A stretch of DNA of 64,000 nucleotides from positions 131,635,968-131,699,967 of the forward strand of contig CM075850.1 in assembly GCA_037975125.1 (NCBI GenBank), given 5' to 3'. Below the pieces are notes generated by a model. The model was not told the DNA's origin. It saw only the letters and a list, made by a program, of their open reading frames with translations, and searched no databases. How positions within the stretch are numbered: position 1 is the stretch's first letter; each line of letters opens with the position of its first letter. Shown here piece after piece: positions 1 through 13,039 of this stretch. The position numbers were made by a program, and so were the translations under genes. This DNA is from Latrodectus hesperus. Taxonomy: Eukaryota; Arthropoda; Arachnida; Araneae; Theridiidae.

Positions 1-140
1 ATATATATATATATATATATACATACATATATATATATATACATATACATACATACATATATATATATACATACATACATATACATACATACATATATAT
101 ACATACATATACATACATATATATATACATATATATATAC

Positions 141-173
<33 letters not shown>

Positions 174-285
174 CATACATATATATATACATACATATAT
201 ATATACATACATATATAGATATATACATACATATATATATACATACATATATATATATATACATACATATATATATATACATACA

Positions 286-353
<68 letters not shown>

Positions 354-362
354 TATATACAT

Positions 363-424
<62 letters not shown>
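1..424. repeat. AT / ACAT microsatellite
   Basis: The window opens with uninterrupted alternating AT and ACAT units, with a pure CA run at about 370-396 and a pure AT run up to 424. It is simple-sequence DNA with no coding content. The left boundary is cut by the window edge. Confidence 0.97.
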
Positions 425-426
<2 letters not shown>

Positions 427-469
427 CAAACTCTTACTGAACTCTTGCTCATAACAAAATCCATCGCTT

Positions 470-2395
470 ACAGATTTCACAATAAGCAAATTTCTAAATT
501 ATTATTAGATAGTGAGTTTCTAAATTCATTTTGATTCTTTTTCACTAAACTAAAAATTCTTTCACTCTGCAATGCTATGGGGTATCACTAATAAAGATAA
601 CATGAATTTAGATATTCTATCATATTTGTCAATTTTATCTACTCTTACTTTCAGCAATTTGAAACTACAGAGAATCAATCTTTTCATTTTTCAACTTAGA
701 TAACTTCAGTTTGCAATGAAGAAAACTGATTTTCTAGTTCATTTATAGCCACATCCTCAGATTCATCATCATTAACATGCAGCAAAAATGGAAACCTGAA
801 CAAAGTGCCTTACACTTGAAAATTTGGCCTCATCCAGTTTATCTGCATCTAGCAACTGCAAACGATGCAAAAGATCTTGTTTCATTGGAAATTTGTTTAT
901 AAAATTGTGATTATATTATCACAAAAAGTTGTGAAATATTTCTGATTAGAAAGAAATTTTTTTTTTCATCAGATAATATTGCCACATTATTAGATGTACT
1001 ATTTCCAATGATTAAATTACAAGATTCTTTTTGATTATCAGAAGTATGATAACCCACTTCAAACAAAGGTACATTTTGAATCATGGATGAATTAACAAAC
1101 TTAGTTAATAGTTCGTTTAGTTCTTTGAACAAGCTATTATTATCTTTGAGTTTATGAATTTGTGGATGACTGGACTTAATAGAGATTTATGGAAGATAAT
1201 AAGAAAAGGAAAAGTTTCTCTTCTCTAGACATAATTTGAGATTTCAGTTTATTTTTTTTAACAAACGATTTCTTGGTACTATTCTCCGACTCCATTTCAC
1301 ATCTTCATTTTAAACTTGGTTTGACGCATCGTATGTCCAATTCAGAATTTTTTACTCCTATTCTTGGTATGCTGAAAGATGCCAGATTTTCAGAATTAGT
1401 TTATTTTCCCACTTTAACAATAGCAAGAAAAAAGTTCTTTAAAAGAGGATTCCATTCTTTGAAAACTTTTTGGTAGTGAAAATCGTGTGCAAACAAGTTT
1501 AAGAATTTTTTAAGTATCTTTGTTGCACAATTCTTGAAATTTTTTCAGACTTTTTTTTTAGCTCAAATTTAAATAATAATAAATATCAATTATGATTTCA
1601 TAAACTTTAATTGGTAAGCTTGCCGCACCTTTCACAAAGGCAAGATTTATCAAATGAAAAGAGCAACCAATAGCTATCAAATTTTCTTGCTTTGTTCTTA
1701 AATAGGTTATCACACCTTTTTTCTTCCCTTGCATTACTGCTGCAATATCAGCACCAAAGGCTATACAATGTATAAAAAGAAAATTCAATTGTTCAAATTT
1801 GTTTAAAATTAAAGTGCTTATATTTTCCCCTGTTGCATCCCCTGATAAACTTAGAAGTGACAATAAGCAGCTTTGAATAGATTTTCGAATGGTATTGAAA
1901 AAGTTTACAGCGATTGGATAAAATTTCGAATCACTATCATTAGTGCCATCACATGCAGCAGAAAATGGTGAATTTTGTAAGTTTAACAACGTGCTCCTTT
2001 TTCTCCAATGCTAATTCCTCTATAATGGCAGAAGTTTTGGTTCGAGCACATCCATAACGTTTTGCAGTTTCACATTTAGAAAAAGTTTTCCGAAAAAGGG
2101 GACCAGCATCATCAGAAACGCTGAGTGGTATGTTGTGCTCAATCAAGAATGAAGTAAAATATAATTCTGATCAAGTGACTTCTTGAGTATCATTTTAAAA
2201 GTGCTTGCTGTACTTTTTGTTTCCTGTACATGTTTTGGGCCTTTGACATGATGAGAAATATCAAAAAGACCGCTGTGAGATATATTAAAATTACAATTGC
2301 AAACTATGCAGTGAGCAAACTTAATGCATGGAAATTTGACACTATAACTATTTTTAAAGTTAGAAAATAAGATTTATTAGGTTTACTAACAGCCA
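470..2395 (-). pseudogene. hAT-superfamily transposase remnant (BED-finger, KIAA1586/ZMYM-like type)
   Basis: Reading the minus strand from 2395 down gives successive blocks of one transposase-like protein. First comes an N-terminal zinc finger (CIVCNCNF...HHVKGPKH, about 2330-2230). Then comes a block with IEHNIPLSVSDDAGPLF (2146-1960), and a long catalytic-core block (1989-1558) with CDGTNDSDSKFYPI, LSGDATGENI, CIAFGADIAAVM and SFHLINLAF. A further block (1132-911) follows, and last an hAT C-terminal dimerisation motif (IPHSIAE then SERIFSLVKKN, about 590-490). The blocks lie in different frames: shifts are visible near 2330, 2155, 1985 and 570, and stops fall in the 1150-1500 stretch. The order and spacing match hAT-derived proteins with a BED-type finger. 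No terminal inverted repeats or target duplication were recognised, so the element boundaries are approximate. It is an old, non-functional copy. Confidence 0.82.
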
Positions 2396-3734
2396 TTTTC
2401 ATAAATTATCAACAACCACATGAGTCACAATACAGCGCAAATATTTGCTTTCACCCAAGAGAGCCTCAGAGTTAACTCCGCCCATCTACAACAGTCCACT
2501 AATCACAGTAGTTAAAATGAATGGCACCGAGTTTGGATCTGTGACTAAAGGAGAACAAGATTATATCTCTACCATTTCTTGTCTTCATCTATAGTTTCTC
2601 AAGCTGGAGCCTTCCTCCCCCGATAGGAAAAGATAGGTTGTCATGTTCATTCTTGGACTGTTCGGAGCCTCCATGACCACAGAATCTCGGAAGTTATTTC
2701 TCTCCTCCCACAGATGGGTTGAAAGGGGATGCTAATTTCCGTTTCTCATAATGGTTAATGAGAAAAGATCGCCATAATGTGCTAAGGAATAAAAAATTTT
2801 TTTTCTTTTTCAACTTTGCACAGAAGAACTGAAACGCGTAAAATAATTCATGCGATTAGTAAAAGCGTAAAACCTGGCGATTTTGCATAAAATTTACACA
2901 CAATGCATAAAGGTTGGCAGGTCTGCATATGAGTCAAAAAAAGCCAACAAATTTTTTTTACTCTGAATTTAATTTATTTTGCACAAAAATTCAGTATATA
3001 TACACACAGTAAGCAATGAGAACAGTATAGAAAAAATAGATTCTGAATAGACATTTTTGTAAAGAATTTTAAGATAAATTAAGTGCTTTACATAATGATT
3101 ATCATATTTATCTCATTCAAAATGTATTAAATGCTTTAGCTAATGAATAATATATGTTCACCAAGCTTATGTTAATCTATAAATGAAAACTGACCTAATA
3201 TTTTATATTTAGAAATACTCGCTCAGAAATTTCAGATCAATCTTCTACTGTAAATTAAGGTCAGTCTTCTATATTAAATAAGGAACTTTTTTATTACTAT
3301 ACTAAGACAATATTCTTCACAGGTAAACAGTTAGTTCACATAAAAAAAGTTGAAGCAAATTTAACAATTTAAAAATTATGTATGGAAAAACTTGATAGAT
3401 ATTTTCCTTTTCAGAAATTTTGATTTCTAATCTACATTTTCACTTATATTAATTGTGTTATCCAAATGTTTGATGACAATGTAATTAATCTTGATTTTTG
3501 GCTTCCATTAGTTCTTACAAAGATTATAACTTATATTGAGGAAATTCGATGCAATTAATATCATTTTTTCCAAAAATCTTTTTAAATATAAGTAAATGAA
3601 TTTCCCAAAATAATCTTGAGATTCATTTAGATATGCAATAAAAATATACATAGTGAGCCTTTGATATTAAATAAAAATATACAAAGTGAGTCACTGATAT
3701 TAATTTATATTCATTAGAATCAGACAAATCTTAC
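2396..3734. other. Non-coding, separase intron side; GC-richer patch
   Basis: No exon was recognised here. The part from about 2440 to 2780 is less AT-rich than its surroundings and has no coding frame, so it is probably an unclassified repeat fragment. The rest is AT-rich intron-like DNA. The next separase exon must lie to the left of 3735, but I could not identify it in this stretch. Confidence 0.5.
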
Positions 3735-3833
3735 CTTTCAAATTTACAACCTTTTAGTTCTTCAAACAATAAATTTATTTCAGTTGTTTCACTGACATGA
3801 ACATTCATATTTGATATAACATCACTAATTGTA
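3735..3833 (-). CDS. ESPL1: Separase, exon 7 (partial gene; continues left)
   Basis: On the minus strand the exon follows a good acceptor (TTTCATTTGCAG) and ends at a GTAAGA donor. It is open in the one frame that fits the 2-nt overhang of the preceding exon, and gives about 33 residues including SDVISNMNVHVSET and LLFEELKGCKFE. This matches in position and character the helical segment that follows the FW-V/F-KVK motif in animal separases. It leaves an AG overhang, so at least one more exon is required downstream; none was identified before the left edge. The intron upstream is about 3.3 kb and holds a LINE remnant. Confidence 0.6.
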
Positions 3834-4399
3834 CTGCAAATGAAAATATTAAGAAACAATTTAAAAATTTTACAAAGGTTAAGCTAACAATTAGTTATAA
3901 GTGGTATTATTAAATAATTTTAAAAAGGATGACAATTGTCATATCATATTCATCCATACAAATGTAAATAACTAAATGAATAGTTATTCAAATATTTTCC
4001 TTTCTATAAAATAAGTTTTTAATAAACTTTTTTACAATAATAAAAATTTTCAATGCACTATAACCAATTTATTTTCAGTATTTTCAAATTTAATACTTGT
4101 GATAATATTCTTGTTTAATTAAAACAACAATCAAAAAAATTAATTTCAGTAAAAATCCAGAAATTTGCAAGAATGTAAGAAAATATTAGTAAAACAGTGA
4201 AAAAAAATTCAGAACATTTAAAGTAACTCTATAAAAAAATATTGAAGAACTGATACATTTTTGACGCCACATATTGTGTATAAAATTATTGAATATTTTG
4301 ATCTTATTATTGATGATTACCTAGCTTATCCGGAGATTTACCTAGCTAGAGTTGACTAGGTATTAAATAGTATCATTAATTTTTCTGATGTAAGATCTA

Positions 4400-4935
4400 C
4401 ACTACAGGCGATACAAAGGGGTAAGTGTCAATTCAGTCATAAAATTATTGAGTTAATCCACAAAGTCATTGCTATCTAAAGATCCAGCACCTTACAATAG
4501 AAACCATTGATATCCCTGGCAATGAAATAGCCGATGAGCTTGCTAAAGAGACCAGTAATTCTCTCCTCAGCTATCTAAATGCTTGATCCTCATTGACATC
4601 AATAAAGTTGCCAGCCGAAAATTAATTTGCCAGCAAGTTAAAAAGTTCCCATTCCAGAATTAAACAGCGTCAGAAACATTTCAACTATAATAGCCAGACT
4701 TAGAACAAAACATTTGAAAGGCATGAAAATTTCTACAGATGGACAAAAGAGTTACACCAGGCTTTGTCCTCACTGCCTGGATAACACCCAACTGTCTCCA
4801 CAACACATTTTCAGTTTTCCAGCAATGCTGGCCAGGCTTTTTACTATCAGCATAGAGGATCGTGTGGAGTTTCTTTTTACAGATAAAGCTGTCGAGATTG
4901 CCAGGGTTGTCTTCGACAGCTTCAGGGACATTTAG
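4400..4935 (+). pseudogene. Non-LTR retrotransposon tail: RNase H C-terminus and Cys-rich end
   Basis: Plus-strand frames give the end of an RNase H domain, IDIPGNEIADELAKET, near 4505-4555. A 73-residue open stretch (4714-4935) follows, with CPHC...LSPQHIFSFPA and LFTDKAVEIARVVFD, ending in a stop. This is the usual 3' end of the RNase H-bearing (Jockey/I-clade-like) LINEs abundant in spider genomes: RNase H, then a CxxC...H...C-type tail. Stops and frame breaks separate the blocks, and nothing of the reverse transcriptase is visible, so it is a 5'-truncated dead copy. It lies in a separase intron, opposite to the gene. Confidence 0.78.
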
Positions 4936-7149
4936 GGTTTTCACATATACTCCATGGACACAACATCATCCTCACTAATGCTAACCAGAATAAAAAAATT
5001 GACAGAAATTGATCAATTATTTACAATAAAAGACAAATTTCTATATTTTATGAAACAGGAATTTATATATTTTAAAAATTATTAAAATGTAATTTTTACA
5101 GTTACATTAACCCTTTTGGAAAAATCTATTTAAGTGGTAAAAACTATAATTCAGTTTAGAAATTAGTTTAAAAGCATACATCCCACTTTAAAACGAATAT
5201 AAAAACAAATTTAAATTGCAGAAAGATTCAATATTTCAGCTTCACAAAATTATTCTTATGATTTACTACTTCTTTTTTAATAAATATATAATTCATAATT
5301 CAAATTATATAAAAATCAAAACAAACAAAACATAAAATAAATATTCATGTTATTTTAATAACATACATTTGAAGCGTTTAAAAATTCTATCATAATATAC
5401 ACAATAATTCACATGTTTATGTAACAATTAAAAATTAAAAACATAATTATGCAACACACGCACATAGGACATACAGTAAAATTTGTTAGCTCAAATAGAA
5501 TCTGTTGTACCAAAAATATTTAATTGAAAATAAAAAATTATTTCTACTAAATCAAAAAAATAAAGGAAATTTAAAAACCAAGTTTTGTCAATTAACAATT
5601 ACTTTATCCCAGACTGGCAAATACCACTGAGTCATGTGACAATACTATTTGCTATGAAAATGTTTTTAATTAATAAAAAATATTTCTATTTCAAAATAAT
5701 TTAAGAATTACTAATTGCCAATCAATTTAAAATTATTTTTCATCATTTATCATCTCAACTCATAATAACATTAAAAACTTCACCTGAAAGTCACTAAATA
5801 CCTAACTGAAATCTTCAAATATGTATTTAAAGTAATAAAACTTACATTTATTACAGGATGGTGAAGTGATTCTCAAAATTAAAACTCCTTGAAGTGTCGC
5901 CAACTTATCATTGCTAGCTCTATAGTATTTAACACAAACTAAAAAGGAGTTAATTAACAAACATTTCCAAAAGGAAAAGCTATTATTGAAAAGAGTTACA
6001 TAAAAGGACAATTTCCAAATATAAGATGAGAATATGCAACAAATCTGAAGTTTTTCCCAAATGAAAGCCTAGTTGTTCAAATGAGTAAATCTAAAAGCTC
6101 TCTTAGAAAAACCAGAATTACATATGTGTATTAAAGATTTTGAATCAATAAACATTTTTGAAAAACATCAGAATGATTTTGCAAGTAAATTAGCTGCATT
6201 TTGTGAAAGCAATTCAAGTTTTATCAATCTTGGATCGTGGACATATAATGAATTGACTTATGTCAGTTTTTAAGCTTTTTGTTGAATTTTAAATCTCTTC
6301 TGGTCCACTGGAATTGGGTTAATTGATTTTCTCAGTAATATTTTAGAAAGTATTTGCATAACTAATGTCTTAACATGTAGCTTTATTAAAGATAATTCTT
6401 GGTTCTTAAGGAATTTTCTTTTATTTTCATATTGTTTTGGAGGGTTCTTTGTTAACATTAGTAACTCACTGATTTTTTTTAGTATATATCAAATTCAATA
6501 TACAACAAAAAGAAAACCCACTGCTGCATTTTACTGCATATGTAAGATATGATAGACATTTCATCTACTATATCTACATTTTTTATTACATTATAAAATG
6601 TAATGTTTGTAATCAGTTTCATCAATGAACAAATTTTTAGAATGTTTTAATTTTTTGATTAAATTTTAATTCAGAATCTTTCACATTTTCATCACTCTGC
6701 TCAAATTCCTTGTCACATGTTATGAGAACTGTATAATTTCTTTCAGGTTCATATTCACTAGATTGATCAATATTTACTGCAAAAGATTGTTTCATCTAAT
6801 AGAGATCTCATACATTCAATCTTTTTCATACTGTTAATATTTATAGACAACTGCTTGGTAATAAAACAGCAAACAAAAGAAAGAAAACAATTGAGAACAT
6901 AAAATGGAGCTGCTTATGGAAGAAATTTTGAAGCAATGCTGGTCGCATGGGCAGAATCACCCTGTTATCATATGAATTCCAAGAAACAATTGGTGTTTTC
7001 TTTTAAAGATACTGAAAGGATAATTATTAATACATAATTTTCCCAGTTTTGTTGATTTTCTAAGCACAGGGTGACTGTGTCTCACATGACCTCCAACAGG
7101 TTAACAATAAAAAACATGCATTTCAAATAAAAACTTAATTACATATTAC
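4936..7149. other. Separase intron 6 sequence, no gene seen
   Basis: AT-rich DNA with many stops on both strands. Short open stretches, such as minus 6270-6458 and minus about 6660-6810, show no recognisable motif or matching splice context. I see no exon, RNA gene or structured repeat here. Confidence 0.5.
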
Positions 7150-7337
7150 CAGCACATAATTCCTTTGTCTTCAATCCGTACAACAGCTCTTTTTACTTTA
7201 AACCAAAATTTTATACTTTCTTTTATTTTATCACCATGAGATAATGCCATCTGAACAGCAGTATGAAGAGCTTGAGAATAATTTGAAGACAAATAATAAG
7301 AATAGGCTAAAACTTCTTGTTTTTTCCACAAAGAACG
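7150..7337 (-). CDS. ESPL1: Separase, exon 6
   Basis: The exon starts after a TTAATTCTAG acceptor in phase 0 and ends at a GTAATA donor in phase 2. Its 62 codons include KKQEVLAYSYYLSSNYSQAL and IKFWFKVKRAVVRIEDK. The second motif aligns with the FW-x-(R/K)VK...AAR-x-DK segment of vertebrate separase, in the TPR-like helical N-terminal domain. The reading frame joins the previous exon without adjustment. The apparent ATG-less beginning (R-S-L-W) is expected for an internal exon. Confidence 0.78.
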
Positions 7338-10201
7338 CTAGAATTAAACATTCATAATTAATTTACGAAATTTGCAAATAATTACATTTAGAAAGCTTTC
7401 TCAAACATTAATTTTAGAATTATTAACAATATGCATAAAATAACTATTAAAAATAATTTTTGTAAAGTATGGAAATTGTTTCCTCTAAATAAATCTAGAA
7501 ATGAGCTTTTGCACCACCTAGTGAAGTTGTTATGGGACTGTTCTCCCTTTAATGGCTAGAAGAATTGATCGGTGAATTTGAGTTTGCAAACGACTCCAAA
7601 ATATTCTTTGATGAAGAAAAAATAGTTTTCTTTAACTCATTAGGTAGAAATTTTAAACAGGTTATGAATTAGAAATTACTAAGCCACTAAAGGAGTTAAG
7701 AGAATATAGATCCCTCTTCCATCCCAACTTCCACTTTCAATGTTTTGGCATAGATTTTTCTACACATTTTATCAATTTTCTAAAAAGGCTGTTTCCTTGA
7801 GGCAAAAGTTTTTATTAGCTCTCAAAGACAACATAGCTTTGTCTTTTGGACAAACATGGTAGCAAATTCTTTATACTGAAACTATTTTTGCTTTACTGAA
7901 TATCTTGATTAAGAAAATAAAAGAGTCTTTCAGTCTCACTTAATAATCTCACTTTCTGTTCTTGATTATATATTTATTTTTCAATACATCTTATCTTGTT
8001 TGATGTGAAATTTATCAAAAGAATTAGAAAGGAATCATAAGGATCCTAACTCCTTTTACATAAGAGAACCTAATATGACATTAAAATATTTGGTTTCCTT
8101 ATATGAAAAGGGAATTAACATCCCTAAAATTCCTTTTTGATTTTTTTTTTCATGTAAAAGATACTTAATAGATACTAATAAAATAATCAGGAAATGGAAT
8201 TTACTCAATACTTCATTTGCAAAAAATATTTTTAAAAATTTTTGCACAGTTTTAAATACATATTTATTTTAAAAAGTAATTGAGATTGGTAAAAAAATTA
8301 ATGAAAAATTTATTTAAAAAATTTTGTTCCAATATGTACAATTTCAAACAAGCTTATACTAGATTCTTTTGTTGATTTAAAGTAATGAGAATCAACAAGA
8401 AAAACACAATATATTCTATCAGGAAGTTTCTATTCTTTATAATAGCTTCCAAAATATATAGCTATTCGAGCATTACATAAAAATATTTTCAATCCTTTTT
8501 TTAAACATCTTCCCATATAAAAAAATATAAGCATATATTTATTGCACATATTCATCATAAATGCTTAAGATTTTCTATTAAACTCTTATTCCATTTTATT
8601 AATGGCATCAATGAAAAATTAAAATCAATTTAGAGGTAGGACAAATTGCTTTAAATTAAAAACAAATCATATAGCATTTGTTTTTAAATAGTCTGATTCT
8701 TCTTCAGAGATCAGAGAAAATAAAACTAGAGGTACAGCTACTTAAAATGGGGATTTAAGGATGTCAAAAATTGCCAATATTTAAAGTAGTACCTCATGTT
8801 ACACTCAAAACAATCAATAAGGTAAAGTAGAAGCTTTTTTTTCTGGAAACTCCTGCCAAAAATGGAATGTTTTGTTCCTACAGCAACAGACAAAATTGTA
8901 GTAGCTATTCTCAAGATTAATTCATAAATGTTAATAATCTTATGCATTCATTTCAAGAATTAAAATCTAATGCAAAAAATAAATCAAAAATTTATTATCC
9001 AGAGGTAAATTTTCCATCAATTTTGAGAATTTTTTCATAAGATGTCTAAAAGGATTTGAATAGAAATTCTGTTTTAATCTATGGCATTTGATAAAGTACC
9101 CAAATTATATGGTGGATAAGTCTTGATCTAAAGAATAGCTAAATTTCAAATAAAAATAGTCCTAAACAATCTAATTCAATAATTTTAACATGTCGATTGA
9201 AAAATTTTTTTAGACATAATCAAAAATACTTACTTCCAGGATGAAAATACCAGCTGGTGTGCAGTGAGACCTATAAATGCTCAATATAGAAGTCAGCACT
9301 TAAAATTGACCAGCTAAGAGGGTAAATTTATAGAGCATTTATGTAATAAGTTGGTGTTTTGAATTAAAGAATGCTGTGAGTTATTTTATGTATTTAATTA
9401 ATATTGCTACAGTATGTAAAATTTTATACTATATATTAAGTATACTGTTTATATATATTTCATACATTTGTATTGAGATTTATTCAATACAATAACATTG
9501 ATAAATTAGAGTCCAATTTTTGTAAGAGTGTTTGTTTACGTTATAGATTTATTTTTACTGCCTGTTTTATTTAAAACAGGCAATAAAATTTAATATAGGT
9601 GAAAATTGGGGCTATATAACCTGATTAATTAAAATTTGAGTTTTCATAAAAATGCATTTTATTTATGTAATAAATTTAGCTTTATTGCCCAATTGTCACT
9701 CACTGTAGACTAAGTGACACTTAGTTTATATTTGTATTTTATTATGTAATCTTTGTGAAATTAGTTTATAGTTATTAGTGTTTTAATACTTCTGTAGTAA
9801 ATAATTATAATGAAATATTCAAAATTTTGATATTTGAAATAGCACAGGATTGCAAAGCTAAAGTTCGAGCATGATCGGTATTTGGTAATTGGATATTGCG
9901 CGTTGTGAGGTAATTTAGGTTGACGAGATAACTGTGCTTGGCACGAAAATTGGAACTCGCACCAAACCTTCACACTTACTTAGATTTTTATCCTGAAATC
10001 AATCACATAGTTAAATAATATATATAAAATTATAACAATGAGATTCATAGTTATTTATATGTTTAATGAATACATTAAAATAATATTCAAGAAAAGTCAA
10101 AATTTAAAAATCTAAAAAACAGCAAAGCAGTATTTCAAATAATAGTACCAATTTAAAATAACAGAATACATTTAAAATAATTTAAATATAATTAAATCAA
10201 C
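7338..10201. other. Separase intron 5 sequence
   Basis: AT-rich intron of about 2.9 kb. It contains an imperfect hairpin around 9551-9590 (see the separate entry). No exon, RNA gene or transposase fragment was recognised; the short open stretches on the minus strand (8056-8247, 8738-8947, 9761-9973) have no supporting motif. Confidence 0.5.
9541..9712. repeat. MITE-like palindromic fragment
   Basis: A 10-bp perfect stem (GCCTGTTTTA / TAAAACAGGC, 9560-9581) extends outward imperfectly to about 20 bp. A second segment, 9672-9705, is present in inverse orientation near 17962-17996, sharing GGCAATAAAGCTAAATTT and a preceding GTGACAA. The repeated motif and hairpin suggest a short inverted-repeat element or its ends. 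The class is not determined. Confidence 0.35.
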
Positions 10202-10335
10202 CTTTGCATCTTCACTGCTATAGTCAGACAATGGATAATTGGACAATAAATCACATGTTGTCTCAAGAAAATAACTGCTTTCAACATATGATTCAGAGGA
10301 ATACAAAATTGTTCCTAGGTTACCAATAGCATTTA
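10202..10335 (-). CDS. ESPL1: Separase, exon 5
   Basis: The exon opens after CTTTTCTTTCAG. Its first two bases (TA) complete a valine codon begun by the G at the end of exon 4, and it closes in phase 0 before a less usual GTTGAT donor. It encodes NAIGNLGTILYSSESYVESS, then a C-x-LL helix and a YSSEDAK end. This corresponds to the 'TSNLAYSFYSHKLYAEA' TPR-like segment of human separase. The open stretch running past the donor (to 10172) is intron. Confidence 0.78.
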
Positions 10336-12810
10336 CTGAAAGAAAAGTTTCATTAAATAAATTTTTCAATTATGATATTTCATATAATTTTGGAAATAAT
10401 TGTTCAAGATAATGAATCTCACATTAACAAAATACAAATTGAAAATTATTATCTTTGATAGCTGATATCAAAAAAATACAATAAAAGTAACAACTAATAA
10501 AAGTTCTTAAATTTGCAAATAGTATACAACAATGAAAATAATTTTAAAAGATATAAGAAATATTGATATCACATAAAGATTTAATATGCAAAGAAAAATC
10601 ATAAAATTGCTATTTAATACCAATACTTTATAAAAATGCAACTTTATTGCAATGTTATTTAAAAAATCAAATTACATGACAATTTGTAAAACAAAAAATA
10701 ACCAATAAAATTTATTTGGTGTAAACAGGATATTAAAAAAAATAGTTTAATTCAAATATAATATGAACGCTAAAGTAGAATTAAAATACATTGATTTTTC
10801 GATATTATTAGTATTAATAATCAAACTACACAGAAGTAAATATTTGTTAAAATATGCAATTAAAAATAATTGTAAATAAAAAATGGATCACTATTTATAA
10901 TGCATAAAAAATAATTAAAAAAATCACTTCGTTTGAAAATGTACATGTCTTGTTTGCATAGGGATAAGTCTAATTTAAATAAATGTTCTGCCTGTACAAA
11001 AATAGACATTCTTGTTTTCTTATTTTCACTAGAAAATGAAAACAAAATATATTTTAGTATTTCTTTGTCTGCAGTAAACAAATAAAAAATTATTAAATTT
11101 TTTATTTGTTTACTGAAATAATAAATATTTAACTCAAGGCCTCATCTAGATCCCAGCATTCAACAGTGGATAGGTTTTGGTTTGGCTTGTTTGTTGCTCA
11201 ATTGTGGTTTTTTGCTCACAAAACTCTACAGCAATCTATGGCTTAAATAGGATACCGAACCTCTACAAATATCCAACCCAAGGAGAGATTCAAGCACAAA
11301 AATGACATAACAAAAGTAAATATAGTGAAATGAATGAAGTAATTTAGGAAAATAGTGTAAGTAGTTTGAAAATAAAGAAATAAGCAAATAAAGAATTGAT
11401 CAAAAATATAGAAGAAAGTTATTTGTGAAAAAATTAATATTCAGGAACTAAATTAATTTTTAAAAAACTTAGGAAAAAAATTGCAAAATATAAATACTTT
11501 TCATTTTAAGAAAAAAATGATTAAAAAATTTCACCTTTACTTATCCAAGTCATTGTAAATATTTGGTGTCATTTACTGTAAATTACAGTGCATTGAAATT
11601 TTATAGGAACATTACTATATTTAAATGTGGAAAAAATGTTTTATATAAAAAATAATTATAAAATGTTATTTTTTGTTAGAGAAAGAAATTAGTTTAAAAA
11701 TGGAACCCTGTAGAATATTCTATGATAAAAAGTGGCTTTATTAAGCTAAAAAACTGATTGCTCAATAATTAATAATTGTTAATTAACTGCAGATTTATTA
11801 AACTGTTTAAATATTTTATACATATTAATGTGCAGCTATGTTTTACCTAAAATTTCACTATAGTTATAAAGAATGATTTCAAGGTTTAATTTAAAACTTT
11901 GTTTCTTAGTTTTGTGCAAGATTTTAAGCAATAAAGTTCTTATCATAGTTTAGTTATCTCTAAAATAACATTTGATTATAAACATTTACAAATTAGATGA
12001 CTATATTCAATATGAACTATAGGTGATAAATATTTCACTTAGAAGGAAATCTATAATTTAATAAAAAAGATTTATCTTTCCAAATAAAATATTAAGTAAA
12101 TTACATTTACAATAGGTTTAATAGAAAATTTATATTTGCATGATACTCTTACATAAAACTTACATATTTTGAAATTCATATATCTCATTTTAACTGAATA
12201 AGCTAATACAAATTTTAGCGATTTCTTCGCAATACTTTTATTGAAAAAGATTTATAGTCAATGGATTGCTTGAAATTTTAATGACAAAATATAATTTGGT
12301 AATAAAATTTCAATCAATCTAAGAGGAAAGTTTTTTGAAGCATCTTTCAATATATTGAATTATTCAATCTAAATGTGCATTTTTAACTATTTTTAATTCT
12401 CTCTTATATTTGTAAGCAAAAATAAGCAAATGTTTAATTATAATTATAGAACATTTAACCCACAATCTCAGTTAATAGCATCAGTAAAAAGTTAGTCAAT
12501 TAACAGTAAAATTTTTTTAGTTAATAAAATTTTTTAGATGTATAAATTACAAAGTATTGAATTTCATAAATGATGAATTTCATAAATATGAATGAAAGAT
12601 CAGACATTTGTATCATAAATATGAATGAAAGATCAGACATGTATGTTCAAACATATGAAAATCAGTAAATTTACAATCATAAAATTAATTTGCACATAAT
12701 CTAAAGCCCAATACTTTTTCTACAATACTTTCATTCATATTTCCTATTTTACAAAATTATATTTTATTCATCAAACAGTGATATATAATTTGTAACATTT
12801 GAATAGTTAC
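10336..12810. other. Separase intron 4 sequence
   Basis: About 2.5 kb of AT-rich intron with no exon recognised. A slightly less AT-rich patch at about 11140-11310 has no coding frame or known repeat signature that I can identify. Confidence 0.5.
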
Positions 12811-12924
12811 CACAGCCAGAATGTAGCTTTTGAGTAGGATCAGAGGACAACCTCTGCTTTATCAAAGGAACAGTATATTTAACAAAGTCTTGAGCCATTA
12901 AAATAAGATCAGATTTTTTCAAAT
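12811..12924 (-). CDS. ESPL1: Separase, exon 4
   Basis: This 114-nt exon lies between a TTTTTTTTTAG acceptor and a GTAACT donor. The two leading bases complete an aspartate codon (G|AT), and the exon leaves one G for the next codon. It encodes LKKSDLILMAQDFVKYTVPL and then KQRLSSDPTQKLHSGC. This corresponds to the DLADLTQLVD...W-LE-L segment preceding the NLAYSFY region in vertebrate separase. It has no start codon and was recovered from splice signals and frame continuity. Confidence 0.75.
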
Positions 12925-13039
12925 CTAAAAAAAAATTTATGAAAAATCAAATAAGAAAACATTATTTAATAAGTGCAGAGTTAAATATTGCTTTAAATAC
13001 AATATATAAAATAAAGCAAAAAAGTTTAATATCTCTTAC

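Noticed and set aside
1..424. CRISPR-like or tandem array at the left edge
   Set aside because: It is a simple AT/ACAT microsatellite with no spacer-repeat structure; the genome is eukaryotic.
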